A DNA stretch of 64,000 bases. It comes from Lachnospiraceae bacterium UBA7196. Its GTDB lineage: Bacteria; Bacillota; Clostridia; Lachnospirales; Lachnospiraceae. The number at the start of each line of letters is the position of its first letter. The stretch's first letter is position 1. This document shows positions 16,822 through 24,111 of the stretch, piece by piece. The stretch is taken from assembly GCA_002490835.1 (NCBI GenBank), contig DKUU01000028.1, forward strand, positions 124,001-188,000, given 5' to 3'. Made by a program: the position numbers and the translations under genes. Below the pieces are notes generated by a model. That model was not told the origin of the DNA and ran no database searches. It saw nothing but the letters and a program-made list of their open reading frames with translations.

Positions 16822-17454
16822 CTAATTGCGCTGTTCATTCTGAACGCCCGGCTGATCCTGCCCGTTTTCCATACTCACCTGATTCTGTTCCTCCTGCCCG
16901 CCTGCCGGCTTCTGCTCGATCCGCGGCACCTGCTCCTCAGACACCTTCTTTCCGCGCAGAAGGTAAATCCCAAACCAGATGATTGCAATTGCGATCAGCA
17001 CTCTGGGCACAACATCCCGCACGGTATGATAAATGAGTCTCATAATAGGATTTTCCAACCCGAAATAATCCCACAGCAGCCCCAACCCAAGATCACCCAG
17101 CATGGAAATGCCGATCAGAATAAGAACGACCGCCGCAATACTTCTGACCCTGCCATCCAGCCGAAAATTTGCTGCCTTGATATTGTCAAATCCCAGCAGA
17201 TATTGATCCTCCAACGCGTAAAACTGCTCATCATCAAGCGCCCCGATGTTGTTGGCATGAAAAAGGGTATATATGTAGATTGCGGCAGGAATCACGGCCA
17301 GCACGTCAAGCGACGTTAAATCCATCAGCGCGATGGAGAGCGCAAAACCCAAAAGGAAGCTAAGTCCCATCTTCATAAACCCCAGATACATATGCCCTGC
17401 CCCCGGACATAAGGAAAATACAAACAACCAAAACCTGTTCTTCTTTTTTTTCAT
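16822..17454 (-). CDS. multi-pass membrane protein, TM2-like
   Basis: A 210-residue protein. The N-terminal part (FWLFVFSLCPGAGHMYLGF) resembles the TM2 domain with its Gly-rich turn; further helices lie at 28-60, 100-125 and 140-160. The C-terminal 50 residues are Gln/Glu rich and cytoplasmic. It follows the anti-sigma-like gene by 14 bases. Function is inferred only from context with the sigma factor. Confidence 0.65.
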   Translation of the reverse strand: MKKKKNRFWLFVFSLCPGAGHMYLGFMKMGLSFLLGFALSIALMDLTSLDVLAVIPAAIYIYTLFHANNIGALDDEQFYALEDQYLLGFDNIKAANFRLDGRVRSIAAVVLILIGISMLGDLGLGLLWDYFGLENPIMRLIYHTVRDVVPRVLIAIAIIWFGIYLLRGKKVSEEQVPRIEQKPAGGQEEQNQVSMENGQDQPGVQNEQRN

Positions 17455-17468
17455 TATAATCCATCCTC

Positions 17469-17960
17469 CTATTCAAAATAATTCGTGATATAATCTTTCA
17501 TTTCCCGCAAGTACCGCTCTCCGGCTTCTTTTCTCTTCTGTTTCTTCTGATAGCGCTCCCACACCCTGTCGATCTCCTGCTCCCGCAAAAGAGCTTCCTG
17601 CTCCCATTCGTCTTCGACAGACATCTCATTCCCCCGCAAAAGACGATTAACCACGGAAGACCGCGGACTTTCTGGAGCGTTCTGTCCCTCGATTGGCAAA
17701 AGCAGCAATACCGTCAGTGCCGCCGCCATTCCCGCCAGTACCTGAACCCGGTAGAAAATAAGCCTTCTGCTGCGTTCCTGTTTCGTTTCCCTGTCGATTC
17801 TTTGAAAGACATCCTCCTTCAAGTGTCCCGGCGCGTGAATCAGTTCCCGCTCCTCCACCTGTTCAATGAGCCGCAGCAGTTCTTCATCGGTGATGGCATC
17901 GACAGAGAAAGTTTCCTGTTTATTCCTTTTTTCTCTTTCCTCTACTATATTATGTATCAT
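17469..17960 (-). CDS. probable membrane anti-sigma factor
   Basis: A 163-residue single-pass protein: a cytoplasmic N-terminal domain of about 75 residues, one helix (VLAGMAAALTVLLLLPI) and a charged external C-terminal region. This architecture, and its position just downstream of an ECF sigma gene, suggests it holds the sigma factor at the membrane. No HxxxCxxC zinc motif is present, so it is not a ZAS-type anti-sigma. The ATG at 17960 has AGGAG 8 bases upstream. Confidence 0.6.
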   Translation of the reverse strand: MIHNIVEEREKRNKQETFSVDAITDEELLRLIEQVEERELIHAPGHLKEDVFQRIDRETKQERSRRLIFYRVQVLAGMAAALTVLLLLPIEGQNAPESPRSSVVNRLLRGNEMSVEDEWEQEALLREQEIDRVWERYQKKQKRKEAGERYLREMKDYITNYFE

Positions 17961-17997
17961 GCGCCCTTCTCCTTTCCACACCATTCGAAAATTGCAA

Positions 17998-18007
17998 CTA
18001 TGTAAAC
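17998..18007 (-). repeat. single GTTTACATAG motif variant
   Basis: Minus-strand GTTTACATAG lies in the 50-base gap between the sigma factor stop and the anti-sigma-like start. Confidence 0.45.
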
Positions 18008-18010
18008 CAT

Positions 18011-18637
18011 TCAGGGAGAATGCGGAGCATTCTCAGAGTTTGCCGCAGGCATACTCTTATCATCGCTGCCGAGCGACGATTTTTCATACATCCTGCGCAG
18101 CATGCTCCTCGCCCGATAAACCTGCGTCTGCACGGTCTTTTTCTTCATGCCCTTCTTACTCGCGATCTCCTCCGCCGAAAGCTCATCGTAGTAATAAGCC
18201 TTTGCGATCTCGTCATACGGCGGCTTTAAGGATAAGCACCGTTCCAGCAATGTCTTTCGCACTTCCTTTTCCAGAAGAATGCTTTCCGGCGTCTGCTGTG
18301 TCGCGACATCGTCTGCGGAAAGCTTTCCGACTCTCGGACTGACGCCTTTCTCTCCATCCGGCGCCCTCGCGCTCTCCGCACCGATATCCGCCACGGGAAT
18401 GCTCCGCCGCCCCGCACTCTGCAGATAATCAAGGCACTTGTTGGTGGCGATCCGGCAGACCCACGCCTTCTCATTTTTTCCGTCAAAGGCGGAAAGATGA
18501 TTGTAGGCGGAAAGAAAGGTCTCCTGCGTCAGATCCTCGGAGGCAAAGTAGTCCGTCGTCATCCGATAGCATATAGAAAAAACAAGATGTTGGTAAGAAT
18601 CAATCAGCGCTGACAATTGTTCTTCCCGTCCGATCAC
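18011..18637 (-). CDS. ECF-type RNA polymerase sigma factor
   Basis: A 208-residue sigma-70 family factor. Region 2 is seen as LVFSICYRMTTDYFASEDLTQ with ETFLSAYNHLSAF; region 4 as YDEIAKAYYYDELSAEEIAS followed by the recognition helix KKGMKKKTVQTQVYRARS. A long linker (about 85-120) separates the two. The start is a GTG preceded by AAAGGGGG. Three membrane proteins follow on the same strand and probably control its release. Confidence 0.88.
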   Translation of the reverse strand: MIGREEQLSALIDSYQHLVFSICYRMTTDYFASEDLTQETFLSAYNHLSAFDGKNEKAWVCRIATNKCLDYLQSAGRRSIPVADIGAESARAPDGEKGVSPRVGKLSADDVATQQTPESILLEKEVRKTLLERCLSLKPPYDEIAKAYYYDELSAEEIASKKGMKKKTVQTQVYRARSMLRRMYEKSSLGSDDKSMPAANSENAPHSP

Positions 18638-18711
18638 ACTTCGCCCCCTTTCCTGTACCTACTCATTATAACGAAAGGAAAACCGCTTCGTCTTCAAATC
18701 TGATAAAATTT

Positions 18712-19068
18712 TTATTTTTTTGGTTTCGGCTGAAATACCAGACTTGCCAGATAGCCAAAGATCAGCGCAGCCGCGCAGCCCACGGCTCCCGTCTTAAAGC
18801 CGCCCTGAAACAGACCGATGAAGCCGTTTTGATCCACCGCTTCCTTTACACCCTTCATTAAAATATTGCCATATCCAAGGAGCGGCACGCTCGCGCCCGC
18901 GCCCGCATACTCCATAAAAGGCTCGTACCACCCGAAAAAGCTGATAAACGCCCCCGTGACCACCAAAAGCACCATCACCCGCCCCGGCAGAAGCTTCGTC
19001 TTTTCCAATAGTACCTGCACCAGCGCGCAGATCGCGCCGCCTACCCAGAATGCGTTCAAGTAATCCAT
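18712..19068 (-). CDS. spoVAE: stage V sporulation protein AE
   Basis: A 118-residue membrane protein of the SpoVA channel family, which moves dipicolinic acid into the forespore. Family features are WVGGAICALVQVLLEKT at the N-terminus, YAGAGASVPLLGYGN and GLFQGGFKTGAVGCAAALIFGYL. Normally it is beside spoVAC and spoVAD; here these are 4 kb (spoVAD) and 44 kb (spoVAC) away. GGAGG lies upstream of the ATG. Confidence 0.92.
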   Translation of the reverse strand: MDYLNAFWVGGAICALVQVLLEKTKLLPGRVMVLLVVTGAFISFFGWYEPFMEYAGAGASVPLLGYGNILMKGVKEAVDQNGFIGLFQGGFKTGAVGCAAALIFGYLASLVFQPKPKK

Positions 19069-19122
19069 ATCCTGATTCCTCCTGTCATCTATCCTGTCTG
19101 CGCGTCATATTGCTGATACGCG

Positions 19123-19158
19123 AAGGCAGAGAATACCTTTTTTGATATTCTCTGCCTT
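19123..19158. terminator. 13-bp hairpin downstream of aroK
   Basis: AAGGCAGAGAATA (19123-19135) pairs perfectly with 19146-19158 around a 10-base loop. A T-rich tail follows on the plus strand (CTTTCTTCTT); on the minus strand it lies between aroK and spoVAE, where it may limit read-through into spoVAE. Confidence 0.6.
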
Positions 19159-19168
19159 TCTTCTTAAA

Positions 19169-19669
19169 TTATGCAGTTGTGTTCGCGATTTTTTCTACGA
19201 TCTCGCGGATGGAAAGTCCTTCGCAGCTCACCGTAACGTCCGCATATTTTTCATAAAGCGGCTGCCGCTCTGCATACAGTCCGTCTAAGTCCTGTCCGTC
19301 CCGCAGGGTCACGCCCCGCTCGGTAAGGTCGCCCAGCCGTTCCCTGATCTCCTCCAACGGAAGGGAAAGATAGACCACCGTGCCGATCTGCCGATAGTGC
19401 TCCATCGCCTTCTCGCCGTAAACCGCGCTTCCGCCGGTGGCGATTACCGTCCTTTTTCCCCCGATGGCTTCCCCCACCGCTTCTTCCAGCTTCCAAAAGC
19501 CTTCCACACCGCGCTCCGCGATCAGCTCATGCAAAAGTTTTCCCTCCTGACTCTGGATCACCAGATCCGCGTCCACGAAAGAATAGCCGAGCTTCTTGGC
19601 CAGCACCACGCCCACCGTGCTTTTGCCTGCGCCGGGCATACCGATCAGTATGATATTGTTTTTATTCAC
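19169..19669 (-). CDS. aroK: shikimate kinase
   Basis: A 166-residue P-loop kinase phosphorylating shikimate at the 3-position in chorismate synthesis. Walker A is GMPGAGKST (residues 9-17), the shikimate-binding Asp is in FVDADLVI, and GGSAV follows VIATG. The start is GTG; AGGAGG lies 12 bases before it, with a copy of the GTTTACATAAT motif filling the gap between them, an unusually long spacing. No other aro gene is near. Confidence 0.93.
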   Translation of the reverse strand: MNKNNIILIGMPGAGKSTVGVVLAKKLGYSFVDADLVIQSQEGKLLHELIAERGVEGFWKLEEAVGEAIGGKRTVIATGGSAVYGEKAMEHYRQIGTVVYLSLPLEEIRERLGDLTERGVTLRDGQDLDGLYAERQPLYEKYADVTVSCEGLSIREIVEKIANTTA

Positions 19670-19672
19670 AGA

Positions 19673-19702
19673 TTATGTAAACCTCCTATATATTATGTAA
19701 AC
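19673..19702 (-). repeat. two copies of the GTTTACATAA motif in the aroK leader
   Basis: Copies at 19673-19682 and 19693-19702, only 20 bases apart, flank the aroK ribosome binding site; the first lies between that site and the GTG start. Confidence 0.6.
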
Positions 19703-19770
19703 TTCCCATGGTTAAAACATAATTGCCAAACGCTTGCTGGCACCATATAATTAGCGCATCCATAAAAACA

Positions 19771-20241
19771 TTATTTACCTTTTTTCAACTTTCCTAATAT
19801 GGCTATTACATTCGGTTGCGTTGGCGTAAATTTCACACCATGTTTCAGCATACCCATAACCTTTTTTGCTTTCTGTTCAATCTCTTTCGCTGTATGTTCG
19901 CTTGTCAGCACCAAATGATTTCCGGCTATGGTATATTCCCGTTCTATGTATTCATCTGTTATCGGAAACATATCCTGTATCAAAAATGCACTCTGCCTAC
20001 TGTCATCCAATTTCACAATATGGATAATGTCACAGGGCTTTCCCGCTTTTTCTTTCTTTTCCATAATTCGCTTATATTTATCAATCTGACTGGACAAAGG
20101 TATCATCCAGTAAATTCCTGTATTTGTATCTTCAAAACAATAATAATGCGGTCTATTTCCTGCCTTATTGCTTTTAAGGTACGGATCCGCCATATCCTCA
20201 AAAAATTTATCCTTTATGATATAAAACCCCGTTTTCTTCAT
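19771..20241 (-). CDS. type III toxin-antitoxin toxin, ToxN/CptN-like endoribonuclease
   Basis: A 156-residue protein beginning MKKTGFYIIKDKFFEDM and containing DPYLKSNKAGNRPHYYCF, WMIPLSSQIDKY, FLIQDMFPITDEYIEREYT and FTPTQPNVIAILG. This pattern fits the compact CptN/ToxN toxins, RNases that cut A-rich RNA and their own antitoxin precursor. The ATG at 20241 has GAGGAT 6 bases upstream; the longer frame to 20415 reads through the antitoxin repeats and is artefactual. The order promoter, repeats, terminator, toxin is the hallmark of type III systems. Expression should depend on partial read-through of the terminator. Confidence 0.85.
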   Translation of the reverse strand: MKKTGFYIIKDKFFEDMADPYLKSNKAGNRPHYYCFEDTNTGIYWMIPLSSQIDKYKRIMEKKEKAGKPCDIIHIVKLDDSRQSAFLIQDMFPITDEYIEREYTIAGNHLVLTSEHTAKEIEQKAKKVMGMLKHGVKFTPTQPNVIAILGKLKKGK

Positions 20242-20260
20242 TTGAATATCCTCATTAAGG

Positions 20261-20289
20261 AAAAAGTCCCCCGCCTTACGGCGAAGGAC
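20261..20289 (-). terminator. intrinsic terminator between antitoxin RNA and toxin gene
   Basis: Minus strand: a 10-bp stem (20280-20289 with 20266-20275, two G-U pairs), a GUAA tetraloop, then five T. It lies right after the antitoxin repeats and 20 bases before the toxin start, as in known type III loci where it sets the RNA-to-toxin ratio. Confidence 0.9.
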
Positions 20290-20290
20290 T

Positions 20291-20388
20291 ATACTTTCAA
20301 CCCAACCACTTATATACCGCATATTGGTCAGCGGTAAACTTTCGACCCGACCATTTATATACCACATATCGGTCAGTGGTAAACTTTC
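20291..20388 (-). ncRNA. type III antitoxin RNA: two 45-nt pseudoknot repeats
   Basis: Read on the minus strand, unit 1 is 20388-20344 and unit 2 is 20343-20299, each 45 nt and starting GAAAGTTTACC; a third partial start GAAAGT (to 20291) supplies the last cut site. The units differ at six positions. Four of these are two compensatory pairs: helix 1 is ACCAC/GTGGT in unit 1 and ACCGC/GCGGT in unit 2; helix 2 is CCGA/TCGG in unit 1 and CCAA/TTGG in unit 2. The helices interlock as an H-type pseudoknot. The RNA should bind and neutralise the toxin. Length near 45 nt suits the CptI group best. Confidence 0.88.
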
Positions 20389-20399
20389 TTCGTACCTAT

Positions 20400-20428
20400 A
20401 TTCTAGCAGGCACAAAAAAGAAAGTCAA
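20400..20428 (-). promoter_or_regulatory. sigma-A promoter of the antitoxin RNA
   Basis: Minus strand TTGACT (20423-20428), 17 bases, TAGAAT (20400-20405). Transcription would start a few bases before the first antitoxin repeat. Near-consensus, as expected for an abundant antitoxin RNA. Confidence 0.8.
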
Positions 20429-20574
20429 TAAAACCTTCCCTTAAATTTTATGCCGCATCCAGATAATTTATTCTCCATTTACAACCATTCTAACTCATTA
20501 CATAAACAGCAAATCCAGCTCGCAGCAAAAGTCTGATGTGCTATATGAGATTCCAGTCGCAATAACTTCTTGCT

Positions 20575-20619
20575 TTATGTAAACCACAATGCAATACCGT
20601 TTTCATTCATTATGTAAAC
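20575..20619 (-). repeat. two copies of the GTTTACATAA motif
   Basis: Copies at 20575-20584 and 20610-20619 (35 bases apart) lie in the gap between ridA and the toxin-antitoxin promoter. Confidence 0.55.
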
Positions 20620-20643
20620 CAATAAACCATGCGCGATATCTGA

Positions 20644-21021
20644 TTATTTCAAGTACGCGATAACCTCCACCTCGCAGAGTACATCCTTAGGCAGCTGCTT
20701 GACTGCCACACAGCTGCGCGCGGGCTTCTCGGTAAAATACTGTTCGTAAACAGCGTTAAAAGCCGCAAAATCAGCCATCTCTGCCAGAAAACAGGTGGTC
20801 TTTACCACCTTTGTATAATCTGTTCCAGCTTCCGCAAGGATCGCGCCCACATTCTTCATGGACTGGTGCGCCTGCTCGGTCACGTCTTTGCCCTTGATCT
20901 CTCCCGTGGCAGGGTCAATGGGAATCTGCCCCGATGCAAACAGAAGATCTCCTGCAATGATGCCCTGAGAATAGGGACCGATCGCCGCCGGTGCCTTGTC
21001 TGTAGATACTTTAGTTAACAT
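20644..21021 (-). CDS. ridA: RidA-family enamine/imine deaminase
   Basis: A 125-residue YjgF/YER057c/UK114 protein. Signature segments are STDKAPAAIGPYSQGI at the N-terminus, FASGQIPIDPATGEI, and the C-terminal ARSCVAVKQLPKDVLCEVEVIA with the conserved Arg and Glu that bind the imine. It hydrolyses 2-aminoacrylate and related reactive imines from amino-acid metabolism. GGAAGG precedes the ATG. Confidence 0.93.
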   Translation of the reverse strand: MLTKVSTDKAPAAIGPYSQGIIAGDLLFASGQIPIDPATGEIKGKDVTEQAHQSMKNVGAILAEAGTDYTKVVKTTCFLAEMADFAAFNAVYEQYFTEKPARSCVAVKQLPKDVLCEVEVIAYLK

Positions 21022-21090
21022 AACTTTACCCTTCCTTTCTTTTTATAAACTATTTCATGTGAATTACAAAATATTTCATGATTTTCCGCT

Positions 21091-21444
21091 TCATGATTCC
21101 CCAAACCTCGCCCTCACATAGAACCCTCTGGCATTCTCAATCACTTCCGTCACCACGCCCTCCCGTTCCAGCATCCGCTCACGGAACGGAAAGTTGCCCG
21201 ACATCGCCAGCGACGGGTCTATGGTATAGTAATAGTTGCTGGGGAGTACGCCCTCTGTCACCGTCACGCGGTCGCCTTCCTTGAGAAGCCCCGGACGCTC
21301 CATCTTAAATTCCATCTCCCTCATGCTGATCACGTCTCTTTCCTGCCACGTATACCAGATATGGTACTGCCCATGGTTATTCCGGCAGCGCATATATTCC
21401 GCGTCCATTCTTGCAGCATACTTCGTACCAGATAAGTTTATCAT
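21091..21444 (-). CDS. hypothetical protein
   Basis: A 117-residue soluble, probably beta-rich protein (HIWYTWQERDVIS, GDRVTVTEGVLPS, GFYVRARFG). No family recognised. It ends with a short gap before ridA on the same strand. The ribosome binding site before 21444 is weak (AGGA, long spacing), and a start at residue 13 is possible. Confidence 0.6.
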   Translation of the reverse strand: MINLSGTKYAARMDAEYMRCRNNHGQYHIWYTWQERDVISMREMEFKMERPGLLKEGDRVTVTEGVLPSNYYYTIDPSLAMSGNFPFRERMLEREGVVTEVIENARGFYVRARFGES

Positions 21445-21471
21445 AAAAAAGATTGTCCTGCCATCCTAATT

Positions 21472-22767
21472 TTAGATACAAAACGCAGCGTAAAGCGGCA
21501 CGGTCTTTTTCCCGTCCTCAAAGCCAAAGTTTTTTGTGGAAAGTTTGATAGCATAATCCGGCTGATAGGTTTCCATATAAACCTTCAGGCTTTTCGCCTT
21601 GGTGTTATCAGCCGCTTTTACTTCGATCGGGATCAGTCTGCCGTCACGCTGAATAACAAAATCGATTTCCGCTCCGCGCGCAGACTCCCAATAGTAAGTC
21701 CGGTATCCGTTTATGGTAAGCTGCACATTGACGTAATTTTCAACCATGCCGCCCTTATAATCATTGATCTCCTCAACCATATAAAGAATGTCGTTTGCCG
21801 TCAGATCCTTCTTGGCAAAGAGAAGCCCCATATCCGACACATAAATCTTAAAAGCATCTATGTCACGGTAATTCTCAAGCGGCTTCTTTGCCTGTTCCAC
21901 CCGATAAACCTGCGACACGATCCCGGACAGGCAGAGCCATTCGATCGCGTTTTCAAACTCCGCGGCCCGCCCGCCTTTTTTGATCAGCTTATACTGGAAA
22001 CGGGTATTTTTTCGGGAAAGCTGCACGGTAATGTTGTCGTAAGCAAGACGCGTCTTCTTTATCTCATTCAGATTATTATATTTACTCATATCGTTTAAAT
22101 AGCTTGCAAGAATGGTATCCTGTGTATGCCGCACAAGAATATCATCCCCCGTCTCGATAAATTTCGCCACGCACTCCGGCATTCCGCCCACAATGAGATA
22201 TCTGCGGTAAAGCTGCATAGCCGCATCGTGAAGCGCGGGAGGCAGCGGCGTATCTTTTGCAAAGCACTCCCTGATCTGCCCTGCAAGCGCCCCCTCCCCC
22301 ATAGCGATCATAAATTCTTCCAGATCCATCGGATACATGGTCTTCATATCGACCTTACCGACGGGAAACGAAAATTTCGCCCGGTTGACCGCCACACCGA
22401 GCAAACTGCCAGCCACGATGATATGATAGTCCGGCGCGTCTTCGCAAAAATATTTTAATGCTGTTAAAGCCCGCTCGCAAAGCTGTATCTCGTCAAAAAC
22501 AATCAGCGTTTTCTCCCTGATGATCGTCTGCCCCGCAATATGAGACAAGATCGGCAGCAGATAATCGGGGCTGATATCATCCGCAAAGGTTTCGGCAAGT
22601 CTGGGATTCGTTTCAAAATTGAAATACGCCACATTCTCATAGTTTGCGCGTCCAAACTCCAAAACGGTATAGGTTTTGCCAACCTGTCTTGCCCCCTGCA
22701 AAACGAGGGGTTTGCGCTGTTCACTGCGCATCCAGTTTTCCAGATAACCCATGATTTTTCTATACAT
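21472..22767 (-). CDS. AAA ATPase with DUF4143 domain
   Basis: A 431-residue protein. The N-terminal AAA_14 ATPase has Walker A GARQVGKT (about 26-33) and Walker B LIVFDEIQ; the C-terminal DUF4143 domain contains a restriction-endonuclease-like signature ARGAEIDFVIQRDGRLIPIEVK. Members are common, often in multiple copies, in Bacteroidetes and Firmicutes; function is unclear, with defence or regulation suggested. A paralogue lies at 51392-52699. A strong promoter is visible just upstream. Confidence 0.9.
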   Translation of the reverse strand: MYRKIMGYLENWMRSEQRKPLVLQGARQVGKTYTVLEFGRANYENVAYFNFETNPRLAETFADDISPDYLLPILSHIAGQTIIREKTLIVFDEIQLCERALTALKYFCEDAPDYHIIVAGSLLGVAVNRAKFSFPVGKVDMKTMYPMDLEEFMIAMGEGALAGQIRECFAKDTPLPPALHDAAMQLYRRYLIVGGMPECVAKFIETGDDILVRHTQDTILASYLNDMSKYNNLNEIKKTRLAYDNITVQLSRKNTRFQYKLIKKGGRAAEFENAIEWLCLSGIVSQVYRVEQAKKPLENYRDIDAFKIYVSDMGLLFAKKDLTANDILYMVEEINDYKGGMVENYVNVQLTINGYRTYYWESARGAEIDFVIQRDGRLIPIEVKAADNTKAKSLKVYMETYQPDYAIKLSTKNFGFEDGKKTVPLYAAFCI

Positions 22768-22796
22768 AAATAATCCCCATTCCTGTTGTTATGTAT

Positions 22797-22825
22797 AGTA
22801 TAATTTATATTCGTGTAAAAATCAA
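22797..22825 (-). promoter_or_regulatory. sigma-A promoter of the DUF4143 ATPase gene
   Basis: Minus strand TTGATT (22820-22825), 17 bases, TATACT (22797-22802), about 30 bases before the start codon. Confidence 0.65.
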
Positions 22826-22923
22826 TATATAATTTTGATATTTTTGCATCAAATTACATGAATAATACTTTAAATTTCACATTATTTTACACCATACTTT
22901 TTTTAATCTATTAACAATACAAA

Positions 22924-22952
22924 CCCCGGAACTACTTTCTGCAGTTCCGGGG
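22924..22952. terminator. strong terminator after spoVAD
   Basis: CCCCGGAACT (22924-22933) pairs perfectly with 22943-22952. The plus strand shows CCTTTTT after it and the minus strand TTTGTATTGTT, so it can work both ways; the spoVAD transcript is the natural client. Confidence 0.85.
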
Positions 22953-23011
22953 CCTTTTTCGTCTGATTCATCATCTATTTTCCATGGCCATTTATCCGTT
23001 CCCAACTCCAC

Positions 23012-24028
23012 TCACCCCTGCCAGTGTTCCAGCACCACCGCATGCGCAATCCCCGGTATCGTCTGTCCTTCATTATAGCTGGTCTTGGACAAAAGCGCTC
23101 CCGTCGGCACAAAGAGCACCCGCTTCCACACGCCCTCCTCCAGCTTCTTCAGAATATAAGCGGACAACACCACCGCGCTGCAGCCGCAGCCGCTCCCGCC
23201 CGCGTCCGTGTGCTGCTTCTCGCTCTCATAGATCTCAATACCGCAGTCCATATACTGCTTGGCGATATCGATGCCCTGCTCCGAGAGCAGCTCAAACAAC
23301 AGCTTTTTTCCTACTATACCAAGATCGCCGGTAATGATCTTATCATAATCCTGCGGCTGTCTGGAAAAGTCCTCCAGATTCTGTTTAATCGTGTCCGCCG
23401 CGGCGGGGGCCATGCAGGCTCCCATATTCATGGAATCCTTGATGCCGTAGTCCACGATCTTACCAACGGTCGCGCCCTCGATCTGTGCCCGTGTTCCCTT
23501 TTCCGGCTTTCCTGAAAGGAGAAAGGCACCGCTCCCCGTCACCGTCCACGTAGCGGATTTCGGCCGCTGATTCCCGTAGGAAAGGGGGAAACGAAACTCC
23601 TTCTCCGCGCTGGCAAAATGACTGGACGTGATACAAGCTGCCCTCTGTGCAAAGCCGGCACTCACCATAGCGGCTCCCATCGTCAGGGAAAGCCCGCAGG
23701 TAGAGCAGGCGCCATAGAGGCCCACATGGGGAAGCTGATAGCCTGCCAGCCCGAAGCTGCTGGCGATGGACTGTCCCAGCAAATCCCCCGCAAACACCAT
23801 CTGCACATCCTGCTTCGTCAGACCCGCCTTGGAGAGGGCGATCTCCAGCGCCTCCTTTTGCAGACGACTCTCCGCCTCCTCCCAGTTTTCTGCCCCAAAG
23901 CTATCGTCATAGCCTACCTTGTCGAACAGCTTCCCCATCGGCCCCTCGGCCTCCTTGCTGCCCACGATCGAGGCGCTGTTTATCAGATACGGTTTCTTCT
24001 CAAACTGAATACTCTGCTTTCCTAACAT
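23012..24028 (-). CDS. spoVAD: stage V sporulation protein AD
   Basis: A 338-residue protein of thiolase-like fold that binds dipicolinic acid in the SpoVA channel. Features include AGDLLGQSIASSFGLAGYQL, the GACSTCGLSLTMGAAMV segment around the former thiolase Cys, and GGSGCGCSAVV near the C-terminus. It stands alone between pyrF and a terminator, with its own sigma-G-like promoter, instead of between spoVAC and spoVAE as usual. Confidence 0.95.
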   Translation of the reverse strand: MLGKQSIQFEKKPYLINSASIVGSKEAEGPMGKLFDKVGYDDSFGAENWEEAESRLQKEALEIALSKAGLTKQDVQMVFAGDLLGQSIASSFGLAGYQLPHVGLYGACSTCGLSLTMGAAMVSAGFAQRAACITSSHFASAEKEFRFPLSYGNQRPKSATWTVTGSGAFLLSGKPEKGTRAQIEGATVGKIVDYGIKDSMNMGACMAPAAADTIKQNLEDFSRQPQDYDKIITGDLGIVGKKLLFELLSEQGIDIAKQYMDCGIEIYESEKQHTDAGGSGCGCSAVVLSAYILKKLEEGVWKRVLFVPTGALLSKTSYNEGQTIPGIAHAVVLEHWQG

Positions 24029-24066
24029 AACGGCATACGATCCCTTTCTGTTTTTTTACTCAGGAA

Positions 24067-24096
24067 TAGTATGCCGCCTTTTTTCTTACAATATTC
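24067..24096 (-). promoter_or_regulatory. candidate sigma-G promoter of spoVAD
   Basis: Minus strand GAATA (24092-24096), 18 bases, CATACTA (24067-24073). This fits the sigma-G pattern known from Bacillus (GnATA, 17-18 bases, CATnnTA) and lies about 40 bases before the spoVAD start. Confidence 0.65.
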
Positions 24097-24111
24097 TTTT
24101 ATCTACAATCC

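Noticed and set aside
20242..20415. N-terminal extension of the toxin frame (58 codons)
   Set aside because: It is a translation of the antitoxin repeats and terminator. The repeats show RNA-type compensatory changes and the ATG at 20241 has its own ribosome binding site.
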